Source: Chryseobacterium echinoideorum | Lineage (GTDB): Bacteria > Bacteroidota > Bacteroidia > Flavobacteriales > Weeksellaceae | Assembly (NCBI RefSeq): GCF_007474535.1 | Contig: NZ_VKNW01000001.1 | Location: 124,001 to 188,000 of the forward strand | Length of the DNA: 64,000 nucleotides | Direction of reading: 5' to 3' | Shown here: positions 42,997 to 51,515 of the stretch, piece by piece | Layout of the letters: every line of letters begins with the position of its first letter | Numbering within the stretch: position 1 is the stretch's first letter | The notes under the pieces: generated by a model | What the model saw: the letters and a program-made list of their open reading frames with translations, nothing else | The model's database searches: none | What the model was told of the DNA's origin: nothing | Translations under genes and position numbers: made by a program

Positions 42997-44955
42997 ATGA
43001 TAAAATTTAAACCTAAAATGATTATTGGAGCAATGTTCCTGTCATTAACATTAACAAGCTGTAATGAAATTTTGGATGAACAGCCAAGAGCAAATTATAC
43101 AGTTGATTACTTCAGTACAGTCGATGGTATTAATCAAAGTATTCCATCATTATACAGACATCTGAGATTATTATATGGAAATGGTTACTTTATGAGTAAC
43201 TGTCAGAATGGTACTGATGAGTCTACATTTGCTCAAAGTGCAGATGGAAACTTTAGAGAATTGGATATGTCTGGGAACGGAATTATAAATTCCAATACAT
43301 TTCCTACCAGCATGGTTTGGGGAGCAGTTTTTCCCAATATAAATACAGCAAATGGAATAATAGAAAAGGGACCGGCATTAGGCGTTACAGAAGCTTTAAT
43401 CTCAGAAGCGAGATTTTTTAGAGCATTTGATTATTTCATGCTAGTACAAACTTATGGAGGAGTTCCTTTAGACTTAGGTTCAGGAGAACTAAAATTTAAT
43501 ATTACTCCTGTTACAACATCGGTACGAAATACAGTACCTGAAATATATACAAAAGCGGTTTTTCCTGATTTAAAAAAAGCAGTTGATAATTTACCTGCAA
43601 GTCCAAGAATTACAGGAGGGGTCACAAAAAATGTGGCGAGGTTATTTTTAGCAAAAGCATATCTTACTTATGGATGGTGGCTTCAAAATCCAAATAATAT
43701 CCCAACTTATCCTGAAACACCAAGAACAGATCCCGATGGTCACAATGCTCAATGGTATTTCCAGCAAGCTTATGATATCGCAATGTCTGGAATAAATGCT
43801 CCTGGACCATATTCATTACAGCCAACTTTTTACGATGTAAATGAGGGATCAAAAGATAGAAATGCAGAGTGTATGCTTTATGCAGATCATACACAGGCGA
43901 GTGCATTCTACAACGAAGGTGATCCTGTAGGATTTGGTTCAGGATGGGCTCCTGATAATTTTGCAGCTTGGATGCAAACTTGGAATTATACAGCAATAAA
44001 AAGTAGTAAAACAACCTCATGGGCATCAACTGATATTATAAGTTCAGTACAAAGAGAAGCTTCTCAGCCACTTGGGAGACCGTGGGTTCGTATGTGTCCG
44101 ACTATTGGCGTTATTAAAAATACATTCTCAGATAAGGTAAATGATTCAAGATACGATGGAACTTTTGTAACTACTTATCGTGGAAATTGGCATAAACAAG
44201 GTACAGGTCTTACAGGAATTTCAATGATGTACAATGCGAATGCTCTTCCGGTTCCGATTGGAGGTGCAATTCTAAGTTTTCTTAATGATGATTCTCAATT
44301 ACCCAATTATCCATCAGGTTCAGGACAAAGTGGTGTTGGAGCAGGAACTCTGCCTGGAAGAGCTGATTGGGTAATTGCTCCTAATGGAATAAGCAGAATC
44401 GTTTACCCAGGACTTTGGAAAATAGGAACTTATCGCACAGATGATCCAAATGGTTTAGGGTATCCAAATGCAGGTTTAACACGTCCGTTTAATGTTGCTA
44501 AATTTTCAGAGTTCTATTTTATTGCTGCAGAGGCTGCTGTTAAAGGTGCTTCAGGTGCCATGACAGCAAGAGATTTAATCAATGTTATCCGTGCAAGAGC
44601 TGGAAAGTGGAGATTCAATAATGCTCAAAATACTACCTTTGTTGCAGATAATAGTGCCGCAATGATCGCAGCAACACCCTCTACTATTACTATTGATTAT
44701 ATTCTTGCTGAAAGATCTCGTGAATATTATGGTGAATTTTACAGATGGTATGATTTAGTTCGTACTCAAAAATGGGGAGAATACGCTGCTACATATCAGA
44801 TTGGGGGATTGTCTTATGGTGATCATACACCACAGACGGTTACAAGAAATATTCAGCCTTTTCACTATTTAAGACCTATTCCTTTAGGACAGTTAAATGC
44901 AATGGAAGTTCCGGCAGATGTAAAAGCAAAATACCAAAATCCAGGGTATAATTAA
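42997..44955 (+). CDS. SusD/RagB-type surface glycan-binding lipoprotein
   Basis: A 652-residue lipoprotein with lipobox in LSLTLTSCNEILDEQPR. The family's TPR-like helical scaffold is visible from RFFRAFDYFMLVQTYGGVPL (a very conserved SusD segment) and LFLAKAYLTYG. The C-terminal motif is YILAERSREYYGEFYRWYDL, which is diagnostic. It caps the SusC barrel on the cell surface and binds glycan. It forms a unit with susC, and a strong hairpin follows. Confidence 0.95.
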   Translation: MIKFKPKMIIGAMFLSLTLTSCNEILDEQPRANYTVDYFSTVDGINQSIPSLYRHLRLLYGNGYFMSNCQNGTDESTFAQSADGNFRELDMSGNGIINSNTFPTSMVWGAVFPNINTANGIIEKGPALGVTEALISEARFFRAFDYFMLVQTYGGVPLDLGSGELKFNITPVTTSVRNTVPEIYTKAVFPDLKKAVDNLPASPRITGGVTKNVARLFLAKAYLTYGWWLQNPNNIPTYPETPRTDPDGHNAQWYFQQAYDIAMSGINAPGPYSLQPTFYDVNEGSKDRNAECMLYADHTQASAFYNEGDPVGFGSGWAPDNFAAWMQTWNYTAIKSSKTTSWASTDIISSVQREASQPLGRPWVRMCPTIGVIKNTFSDKVNDSRYDGTFVTTYRGNWHKQGTGLTGISMMYNANALPVPIGGAILSFLNDDSQLPNYPSGSGQSGVGAGTLPGRADWVIAPNGISRIVYPGLWKIGTYRTDDPNGLGYPNAGLTRPFNVAKFSEFYFIAAEAAVKGASGAMTARDLINVIRARAGKWRFNNAQNTTFVADNSAAMIAATPSTITIDYILAERSREYYGEFYRWYDLVRTQKWGEYAATYQIGGLSYGDHTPQTVTRNIQPFHYLRPIPLGQLNAMEVPADVKAKYQNPGYN

Positions 44956-44982
44956 AATTAGTTTACATTCATATTAACTTTA

Positions 44983-45011
44983 CAAAGTAGGTGTTTACTA
45001 CACCTGCTTTG
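44983..45011 (+). terminator. Intrinsic terminator after the SusD gene
   Basis: CAAAGTAGGTGT pairs with ACACCTGCTTTG (one T-G pair), loop TTAC-T, followed by TTTTAATT. It would reduce transcription into the glucuronate genes unless they have their own promoter. Confidence 0.75.
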
Positions 45012-45030
45012 TTTTAATTCTCATTTTAAA

Positions 45031-46206
45031 ATGGAAAAAACATGGCGTTGGTTTGGGAAGAATGATAAAATAAAATTACAAACACTTCGACAGATTGGTG
45101 TTGAAGGGATTGTTTCTGCACTGCATGATATTCCGAACGGAGAAGTTTGGAGTTCAGAGGCTATTAATGATTATAAAAACTATATAGAAAGTCACGGACT
45201 TCGTTGGTCTGTAGTTGAGAGCCTTGCTGTGAGTGAGTCTATCAAATACGGAGGTGAGGACAGAGACGGACTGATAGAAAATTATATCAAAAGTCTCGAA
45301 AATCTTGGTAGAGCAGGCGTTACAACGGTTTGTTACAACTTTATGCCGGTTCTGGATTGGGCAAGAACGGACCTTTTCCACGAGTGGGAAGATGGTTCAT
45401 CATCTTTATATTTTGATAAGGCCAAATTTGCCTATTTCGAAATTCATATTCTGAAAAGAAAAGGAGCAGAAAAAGATTATACACCTGAAATTCTCAAAAA
45501 AGTTGAAGAATTAAAAAATACGCTTACAGAAGCCGATAACAATGATTTAATAGATTCTGTTATCGTTAAAACTCAAGGTTTCGTTAATGGAAATATCAAG
45601 GAAGGCGATTTGAATCCGGTTGAAAAGTTCAATAATCTATTGGCTTTGTACGATGGAATTGATAAACATCAGCTTCGGGAAAACTTAAAATATTTTCTTG
45701 AGAAAATAATGCCGGTTTGTGAAGAGTGGAACATCCAGATGTGTGTGCATCCGGACGACCCACCATTTGCTTTGCTTGGTTTACCAAGAATTGTGACCAA
45801 TGAAGACGACATCGATTGGTTCCTGAATGCTGTCGATAATCCTCACAACGGACTGACATTCTGCGCAGGTTCTCTAAGTGCCAATCTTCAAAATGATGTT
45901 CCGAAATTAGCTCAAAAATATGCCCACAGAACTAAATTTGTTCACCTCAGAAGTACCAATGTTTTTGAAAACGGAGACTTCATCGAAGCGCATCATTTAG
46001 GTGGCAGAGGTAAATTGATTGACGTTATCCGCGTATTCGAAAAAGAAAATCCGAATTTACCAATGAGAATCGACCACGGAAGATTGTTGACGGAAGATAT
46101 TGATAAAGGCTACAATCCCGGTTATTCTTTCCTTGGAAGAATGTTGGCTTTAGGTCAAATTGAAGGCGTGATGGCAACAGTACAATCAGAATTGCAAAAA
46201 AAATAA
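45031..46206 (+). CDS. uxuA: Mannonate dehydratase
   Basis: A 391-residue enzyme that dehydrates D-mannonate to 2-keto-3-deoxy-D-gluconate (KDG). Recognised by RWFGKNDKIKLQTLRQIGVE at the start, the TIM-barrel motif CYNFMPVLDWARTDL, the metal-site segment MCVHPDDPPFALLGLPRIV, and FVHLRSTNVFENGDFIEAHH. Length is typical. It is the third step of glucuronate breakdown and is followed at 35 bases by the oxidoreductase gene for the second step. The nearest upstream gene is susD, separated by a terminator. Confidence 0.96.
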   Translation: MEKTWRWFGKNDKIKLQTLRQIGVEGIVSALHDIPNGEVWSSEAINDYKNYIESHGLRWSVVESLAVSESIKYGGEDRDGLIENYIKSLENLGRAGVTTVCYNFMPVLDWARTDLFHEWEDGSSSLYFDKAKFAYFEIHILKRKGAEKDYTPEILKKVEELKNTLTEADNNDLIDSVIVKTQGFVNGNIKEGDLNPVEKFNNLLALYDGIDKHQLRENLKYFLEKIMPVCEEWNIQMCVHPDDPPFALLGLPRIVTNEDDIDWFLNAVDNPHNGLTFCAGSLSANLQNDVPKLAQKYAHRTKFVHLRSTNVFENGDFIEAHHLGGRGKLIDVIRVFEKENPNLPMRIDHGRLLTEDIDKGYNPGYSFLGRMLALGQIEGVMATVQSELQKK

Positions 46207-46240
46207 ATCTAAAATTTGCAATCATTTTAAAAAGTAAAAA

Positions 46241-47056
46241 ATGAACGAAATATTCAGCATAAAAGATAAGGTAGCAATCATCACTGGCGCTTCCGGCGTT
46301 TTGGGAGGAAGTTTGGCGAAAAGTTTCATCGAAGCCGGAGCAAAAATTGTTGCGGTAGGCAGAAATCAGGAAACTTTGGATTCCCGCGTGAAAGAACTGA
46401 CCGATATGGGAGGCGATGCTTTCGCAGTAGAAGCCAATGTAATGAACATCGAAAGTCTTGAAAATGCATCAAAAAAAATCATAGAAAAGTATGGTAGAAT
46501 AGACATTCTGCTGAATATTGCAGGCGGAAATATTCCCACAGCAACTTTATCTCCCGACCAGTCTTTTTTCGATATGAATATAGACGGATGGGATGAGGTA
46601 ACGGATCTCAATATCAACGGAACGGTTTATCCAAGTTACGTGTTCGGAAAAGTGATGGCTGAACAGGGAAGCGGAAGCATTGTCAATATTTCGTCAATGG
46701 CCGCTTATTCGGCGATTACAAGAGTAGCAGGATATTCGGCAGCGAAGTCGGCGATTACCAATTTTACCCAGTGGTTAGCTTCAGATTTAGCTTTGAAGTT
46801 CGGGGATAAGATCCGTGTCAATGCTGTTGCCCCAGGATTTTTCATCGGTGACCAAAACCGTGCTATTTTGTTGAATGAAGATGGTTCTTTAACGGATCGA
46901 AGCAAAAAAGTGATTGCCAAAACACCAATGCAAAGATTCGGTGAAGTGGAAGAACTGAATGGAGCTGTACAGTTTCTCTGTTCCGATGCCGCAAGTTTTA
47001 TAACAGGTGCATTATTACCTGTGGATGGCGGTTTTAGCGCATTCAGTGGTGTTTAA
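46241..47056 (+). CDS. SDR-type D-mannonate oxidoreductase (fructuronate reductase)
   Basis: A 271-residue short-chain dehydrogenase with the nucleotide motif TGASGVLGG and the catalytic S-Y-K set in VNISSMAAYSA and GYSAAKSAI. Placed between uxuA and uxaC, it most likely reduces D-fructuronate to D-mannonate, the step done by the unrelated UxuB in E. coli. In Bacteroidota this SDR replaces UxuB. The C-terminus (ITGALLPVDGGFSAFSG) is standard for the family. The substrate is inferred from context. Confidence 0.88.
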   Translation: MNEIFSIKDKVAIITGASGVLGGSLAKSFIEAGAKIVAVGRNQETLDSRVKELTDMGGDAFAVEANVMNIESLENASKKIIEKYGRIDILLNIAGGNIPTATLSPDQSFFDMNIDGWDEVTDLNINGTVYPSYVFGKVMAEQGSGSIVNISSMAAYSAITRVAGYSAAKSAITNFTQWLASDLALKFGDKIRVNAVAPGFFIGDQNRAILLNEDGSLTDRSKKVIAKTPMQRFGEVEELNGAVQFLCSDAASFITGALLPVDGGFSAFSGV

Positions 47057-47078
47057 ATTAAGTATTGTTTTAAGCAGA

Positions 47079-47120
47079 ACCTTAATCAATTTTTTCTCAT
47101 CGTTAAGGTCTTGTTTTTAA
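47079..47120 (+). terminator. Probable hairpin terminator before uxaC
   Basis: ACCTTAA (47079-47085) and TTAAGGT (47103-47109) pair around a T-rich loop, followed by CTTGTTTTT. The gap to uxaC is 103 bases, the largest in this part of the cluster. Confidence 0.5.
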
Positions 47121-47159
47121 AGATTTTCATAAAATAAAAATCAGTTTTTACATTAAATA

Positions 47160-48578
47160 ATGACTCATTCCATTAAAAATAAAGGAGTTTTCGGAGAATC
47201 ATTTTTGCTGGAATCGGCGAAGGCGGAGAATCTCTATTTTGGCTATGCGAAAGAGATGCCGATTATTGATTATCACAATCATCTGGAACCTGAGGTTATT
47301 TCAAATAATCAGAATTTCCGTTCTCCAACAGCAATCTGGCTGGATGGTGACCATTACAAATGGCGGGCAATGCGGAATTTCGGGATTGATGAAAAATTCA
47401 TTTCAGGACAGGCAACGGACGAAGAAAAATTCCAAAAATGGACCGAAACGGTTCCTTACACACTTCGGAATCCATTGTTTCACTGGACGCATTTGGAGCT
47501 CAAAAATTCTTTTGGAATTAAGGAATATTTGTCTGAAAAAAATGCGGATGATATTTATAGCGCAATGCAGGATTCTTTACAAAAACCTGAATTTACGCCA
47601 CAGAATCTGCTCAAAAATTATAAAGTGGAGGCACTTTGTACAACAGATGACCCGGCTGACAATCTGGATTATCATAAAAAAATAAAAGAAAGCAATTTCA
47701 ATACAACAGTTTTACCAAGTTTTCGTCCGGATATTTACATCAATATTATTGATTCCGAATCTTATATCCTCAATATTAAAAAACTTGAAAAAGCTTCAGG
47801 AACCAATATTAATTCAGTTTCAGATCTATTAAGTGTGCTTCATTCAAGAATCAATTATTTTGATGAGGTTGGCGCCAGAGTTTCAGACCACGGCTTCGAA
47901 TATTTTCCGGACACAACCCGATGGAATGATGATCTAGAAAAAGAATTTTCAGAATTTTTAAAAGGTAACCAACTTATATTTTCCGATCCGGATGCGCTTT
48001 GCGGATTTCTTTTGAAAGAGCTCTGCAAAATGTATTCTGGTAAAGGCTGGGTTCAGCAATTTCACGTTGGCGCAACCAGAAATAACAATTCTCTGATGCT
48101 GAAAAATATTGGTGCAAATACCGGTTTCGATGCGATTGGCGAACAATATTTTGCACAAAGAATGAGCGTTCTTTTTGACGAGCTCAATTCCAAAGGCGAG
48201 CTTGCAAAAACAATTATTTATAATCTGAACCCTGTTTATAATGAAGTTCTGGCTTCTCTTGCAGGCAATTTCAACGAATCAGGAATCAAGTCGAAAATAC
48301 AGTTCGGCGCCGCTTGGTGGTTTCTGGACCAGTTGGATGGGATGCAGAAGCAGATGAACACGCTTTCCAATATTGGACTTATCAGCACATTTGTTGGGAT
48401 GCTGACCGATTCCAGAAGTTTTTTGTCATTCTCAAGACATGAGTATTTCAGGCGATTGCTTTGTAATATGTTCGGAAACGAGATGGAAAAAGGTCTTCTT
48501 CCCGATGATGAAAGATGGGTTGGAAAAATCATTCAGGATATCTGCTATTACAACGCGAAAAATTATTTCAATTTTTAA
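47160..48578 (+). CDS. uxaC: Glucuronate isomerase (uronate isomerase)
   Basis: A 472-residue amidohydrolase-fold enzyme converting D-glucuronate to D-fructuronate (also galacturonate to tagaturonate). The metal-binding start MPIIDYHNHLEPEVISNNQN is diagnostic, and CTTDDPADNLDYHK, LPSFRPDI, and the late ARNNNSLML-like WVQQFHVGATRNNNSLML follow the family order. It starts the hexuronate pathway whose later steps are encoded on both sides. The kdgK start follows the stop by two bases. Confidence 0.96.
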   Translation: MTHSIKNKGVFGESFLLESAKAENLYFGYAKEMPIIDYHNHLEPEVISNNQNFRSPTAIWLDGDHYKWRAMRNFGIDEKFISGQATDEEKFQKWTETVPYTLRNPLFHWTHLELKNSFGIKEYLSEKNADDIYSAMQDSLQKPEFTPQNLLKNYKVEALCTTDDPADNLDYHKKIKESNFNTTVLPSFRPDIYINIIDSESYILNIKKLEKASGTNINSVSDLLSVLHSRINYFDEVGARVSDHGFEYFPDTTRWNDDLEKEFSEFLKGNQLIFSDPDALCGFLLKELCKMYSGKGWVQQFHVGATRNNNSLMLKNIGANTGFDAIGEQYFAQRMSVLFDELNSKGELAKTIIYNLNPVYNEVLASLAGNFNESGIKSKIQFGAAWWFLDQLDGMQKQMNTLSNIGLISTFVGMLTDSRSFLSFSRHEYFRRLLCNMFGNEMEKGLLPDDERWVGKIIQDICYYNAKNYFNF

Positions 48579-48580
48579 GA

Positions 48581-49588
48581 ATGAATCAGGAAACTTCAAA
48601 TAAAATCTTATGTTTCGGTGAATTGCTTTTGCATTTCGCTCCGGATTCTGAAGGAACTTGGCTGAAAAATCAAGCTCTCAAAATTTACGTTGGCGGAGCT
48701 GAATATAATGTTGCTTCGGCACTTTCGAGATGGGGAAATCAGGTTTCTCTGTATTCTGCGTTATCGGAAAATTATCTCGGAAATCAATTGGAATTAAAAT
48801 TAAATGATGAAAAAATAAAAGTTCTTGCAGAGAAGTCAAATGGGAGAATGGGAGCGTTTTATCTTCCTTTTGATGGCGATATGCAAAATGCGAAAGTTAT
48901 CTACGACCGTTTTCCATCGGTTTTCACAGAATCAGATTTTTCCGGTTTTTCTGATGACGAAGTTTTTAAGGATGTAACCTGGCTTCATATAAGTACGATT
49001 ACGCCGGCTTTGAGCGAAAATGCTTTCGGGAAATGTCTTGATTTGATGAAGAAAGCCAATGCCCGAAATATCAAAGTTTCTCTGGATTTGAATTACCGTG
49101 CATCACTTTGGCAGCATCAGAATCCTTACGATAAAATCTCTCAATTAATGCCATTTGTTAATGTTTTAATGGGAAATATCTGGTCGATTCAGGAATTCTT
49201 AAATATCCCAATTGAATACGAATTAAATGGAAATTTTAATGATGAGAACCTTCTAAAACAAGCTGGAAAATCAGCTTCAGAAATTCAGAAACAATATCCG
49301 AATGTAGAATTGATTGCCAACACTTTCAGATTTACAAAAGGTGACGAGGTCAATTATTTTGCGGTCTTATATTCTGGGGGCAAATTATTCATTTCAGAAC
49401 AATATTATTCGGATAAGATTTTGGAAAGAGTCGGCAGCGGCGATTCTTTTATGGCGGCTTTGATTCACGGAAGCATAAAAGGAAATTCAATCCAAAAAAT
49501 CCTGGATGATGCTGTAAAAGTGGCTTTCAAAAAACTTTTTGTGCAAGGCGATACCATCAACAAAACGATTAATATCGAAAATTTATGA
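48581..49588 (+). CDS. kdgK: 2-keto-3-deoxygluconate kinase (PfkB family)
   Basis: A 335-residue sugar kinase that phosphorylates KDG to KDPG. The frame is open 66 bases upstream into uxaC, but the ATG at 48581, two bases after the uxaC stop, is the likely start. The PfkB N-terminal motif is VGGAEYNVASALSRWG and the C-terminal catalytic motif is RVGSGDSFMAALIHGS, with the base Asp. It is between the isomerase and the aldolase, which defines its role. The aldolase gene starts four bases before its stop. Confidence 0.92.
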   Translation: MNQETSNKILCFGELLLHFAPDSEGTWLKNQALKIYVGGAEYNVASALSRWGNQVSLYSALSENYLGNQLELKLNDEKIKVLAEKSNGRMGAFYLPFDGDMQNAKVIYDRFPSVFTESDFSGFSDDEVFKDVTWLHISTITPALSENAFGKCLDLMKKANARNIKVSLDLNYRASLWQHQNPYDKISQLMPFVNVLMGNIWSIQEFLNIPIEYELNGNFNDENLLKQAGKSASEIQKQYPNVELIANTFRFTKGDEVNYFAVLYSGGKLFISEQYYSDKILERVGSGDSFMAALIHGSIKGNSIQKILDDAVKVAFKKLFVQGDTINKTINIENL

Positions 49589-50223
49589 GTTTAAAAATCA
49601 TACAAAAAATAAAAGACCAGAAGATAGTTCCATTGTTTTACAATGATTCTCTCGAAGTTTCAAAATCAATTGTGAAATCGCTTTATGAAGCCGGAATCCG
49701 TGTGGTAGAATATACCAATCGTGGGGAATTAGCTTTAGAAAATTTCAGAAAACTGAAAGAATTAGCAATAACAGAATTTCCGGAACTCTCTTTAGGAATC
49801 GGAACAGTGAAAAATATTTCAGAAATGGATGCTTTCATTGATGCAAAAGCTGATTTTATCATTACGCCAATCATTAATGAAGAATTGGTAAAACATTCCG
49901 TTGACAAAAATATTCTGTTGATTCCAGGATGTTTCACGCCGTCTGAGATTAATATCGCTTATCAAAACGGGCTTCGAATGGTAAAGGTTTTTCCTGCGGA
50001 TTTGGCCGGAAAAAATTACATAAAATCGATTTCTTCGGTTTTCCCGGAAATGGAATTTATGCTGACAGGCGGAATCCATGCAGACGCTCAGGATATTTCC
50101 GAATGGATGAATGGCGGTGCAGTTGCAGTCGGACTTGGAAGTGCTTTGGCCAAAAAAGAATTTTCCGATGAACAACTAAAAGAAAAAGTTGAACAATTAT
50201 TATTTCAATTAAATCAAAAATAA
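49585..50223 (+). CDS. eda: KDPG/KHG aldolase
   Basis: A 212-residue class I aldolase that splits 2-keto-3-deoxy-6-phosphogluconate into pyruvate and glyceraldehyde 3-phosphate. The Schiff-base lysine is in GLRMVKVFPADLAGKNYIK. The catalytic Glu region EYTNRGELAL and the phosphate-binding FMLTGGIHADAQDIS are present. Its ATG overlaps the kdgK stop by four bases (ATGA), giving tight coupling. It completes the glucuronate route to central metabolism. Confidence 0.95.
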   Translation: MSLKIIQKIKDQKIVPLFYNDSLEVSKSIVKSLYEAGIRVVEYTNRGELALENFRKLKELAITEFPELSLGIGTVKNISEMDAFIDAKADFIITPIINEELVKHSVDKNILLIPGCFTPSEINIAYQNGLRMVKVFPADLAGKNYIKSISSVFPEMEFMLTGGIHADAQDISEWMNGGAVAVGLGSALAKKEFSDEQLKEKVEQLLFQLNQK

Positions 50224-50224
50224 G

Positions 50225-51508
50225 ATGCAGGCACCGCAAAAAAAGAATCTGAGATGGTTTATGTTGTTTTTGGTTTTTCTGGCAACGACAATCAATTATC
50301 TCGACCGTCAAGTGATGGGTCTTCTGAAGCCCACTTTAGAAGCTGAGTTTAGCTGGACGGAAAAAGATTACAGCTACATTGTGATGGCTTTCACGGCGTC
50401 ATATGCTTTGGGAAATCTTTTGATGGGAAGATTTGTAGATAAAGTAGGTTCCAAAATCGGATATGCTGTGTCTCTCGTGGTTTGGAGCTTGGCTTCTATT
50501 GGTCACGGGTTTGTTAAAAGTACCGTTGGATTTTTGTTTGCTAGAACAGCATTGGGACTTTCAGAAGCGGGTAATTTTCCGGCAGCGATAAAATCTGTAG
50601 CAGAATGGTTTCCCAAAAAGGAAAGAGCTTTGGCGACAGGGATTTTCAATTCGGGAGCAACAGTCGGAGCTATTTTAGCGCCTGTTCTGGTTCCGTTTAT
50701 TTTAGGACATTACGGTTGGCAGGAGACTTTTGTCTGGATTGGAGCGGCCGGGCTTTTATGGTTGGTGCTTTGGTGGCGTTTTTACAACAAACCCGAAAAC
50801 AATAAAAAACTCTCTGTAGAAGAACTGGCTTACATCAAAAGTGACCAGGAGGAGAATCAAAACAACCTTCCAAGCGCACCTCTTAAAGATATTCTTAAAC
50901 TGAAAGCAACCTGGTCTTTTGCCATCGGAAAAATGATGACCGACCCGATCTGGTATTTTTTTATGTTTTGGTTACCGGCTTATTTTGCAGATGTTTTCAA
51001 AATGGATTTGACGAAACCTTCATTACCATTGATTTTAATCTACGGAGGAACAACAATAGGCAGTATTGGTGGTGGTTATTTGTCTTCTGCTTTAATCAAG
51101 AAAGGTTGGGAAATCAGCAGAGCCCGGAATTTTACAATGTTATTGTTTGCATTGCTGGTAGTTCCGGTGATGTTTTCAAAATATCTGGATAATATGTGGA
51201 TGATAACAGTTGTCATTGCCTTTGCAACAGCTGCACATCAAGGTTGGGGAGCCAATCTGATGACAGCGGTCGGAGACAAATTACCGAACAATTACGTGAG
51301 TTCAGTCATTGGTTTTGGCGGAATGATGGGGTCTGTGGCAGGAATTATTTTCCCGCTGTTCATCGGAATTGTTTTGGATGCATTCAAAAAATCAGGAAAT
51401 ATTAATGGAGGTTATAGCATTATTTTCTTCATTGCCGGAATGTCTTATGTTGCAGCCTGGCTGGTAATTAAATTAATTAACAGAAAACCGGCTGTAAAAA
51501 TCAGTTAA
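50225..51508 (+). CDS. exuT: MFS hexuronate transporter
   Basis: A 427-residue major facilitator protein with 12 membrane helices. It is recognised as ExuT-like by TTINYLDRQVMGLLKPTLEA, the loop motif GRFVDKVGSKIGYAVSLVVW, and RTALGLSEAGNFPAAIKSVA. It imports glucuronate or galacturonate across the inner membrane by proton symport. The start is one base after the aldolase stop (taagATG). Placed at the end of the uronate enzymes, it delivers the sugar acid released outside or in the periplasm. Confidence 0.93.
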   Translation: MQAPQKKNLRWFMLFLVFLATTINYLDRQVMGLLKPTLEAEFSWTEKDYSYIVMAFTASYALGNLLMGRFVDKVGSKIGYAVSLVVWSLASIGHGFVKSTVGFLFARTALGLSEAGNFPAAIKSVAEWFPKKERALATGIFNSGATVGAILAPVLVPFILGHYGWQETFVWIGAAGLLWLVLWWRFYNKPENNKKLSVEELAYIKSDQEENQNNLPSAPLKDILKLKATWSFAIGKMMTDPIWYFFMFWLPAYFADVFKMDLTKPSLPLILIYGGTTIGSIGGGYLSSALIKKGWEISRARNFTMLLFALLVVPVMFSKYLDNMWMITVVIAFATAAHQGWGANLMTAVGDKLPNNYVSSVIGFGGMMGSVAGIIFPLFIGIVLDAFKKSGNINGGYSIIFFIAGMSYVAAWLVIKLINRKPAVKIS

Positions 51509-51515
51509 AAAATAA

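Noticed and set aside
47239..47685. 148-codon plus-strand frame inside uxaC
   Set aside because: It is a shifted frame of a clear glucuronate isomerase and is rich in chance residues such as Cys, Ile and Arg.
48515..48580. Earlier start for the KDG kinase inside uxaC
   Set aside because: The 22 extra residues copy another frame of uxaC and precede the conserved PfkB start. The ATG at 48581 is two bases after the uxaC stop, as is normal here.
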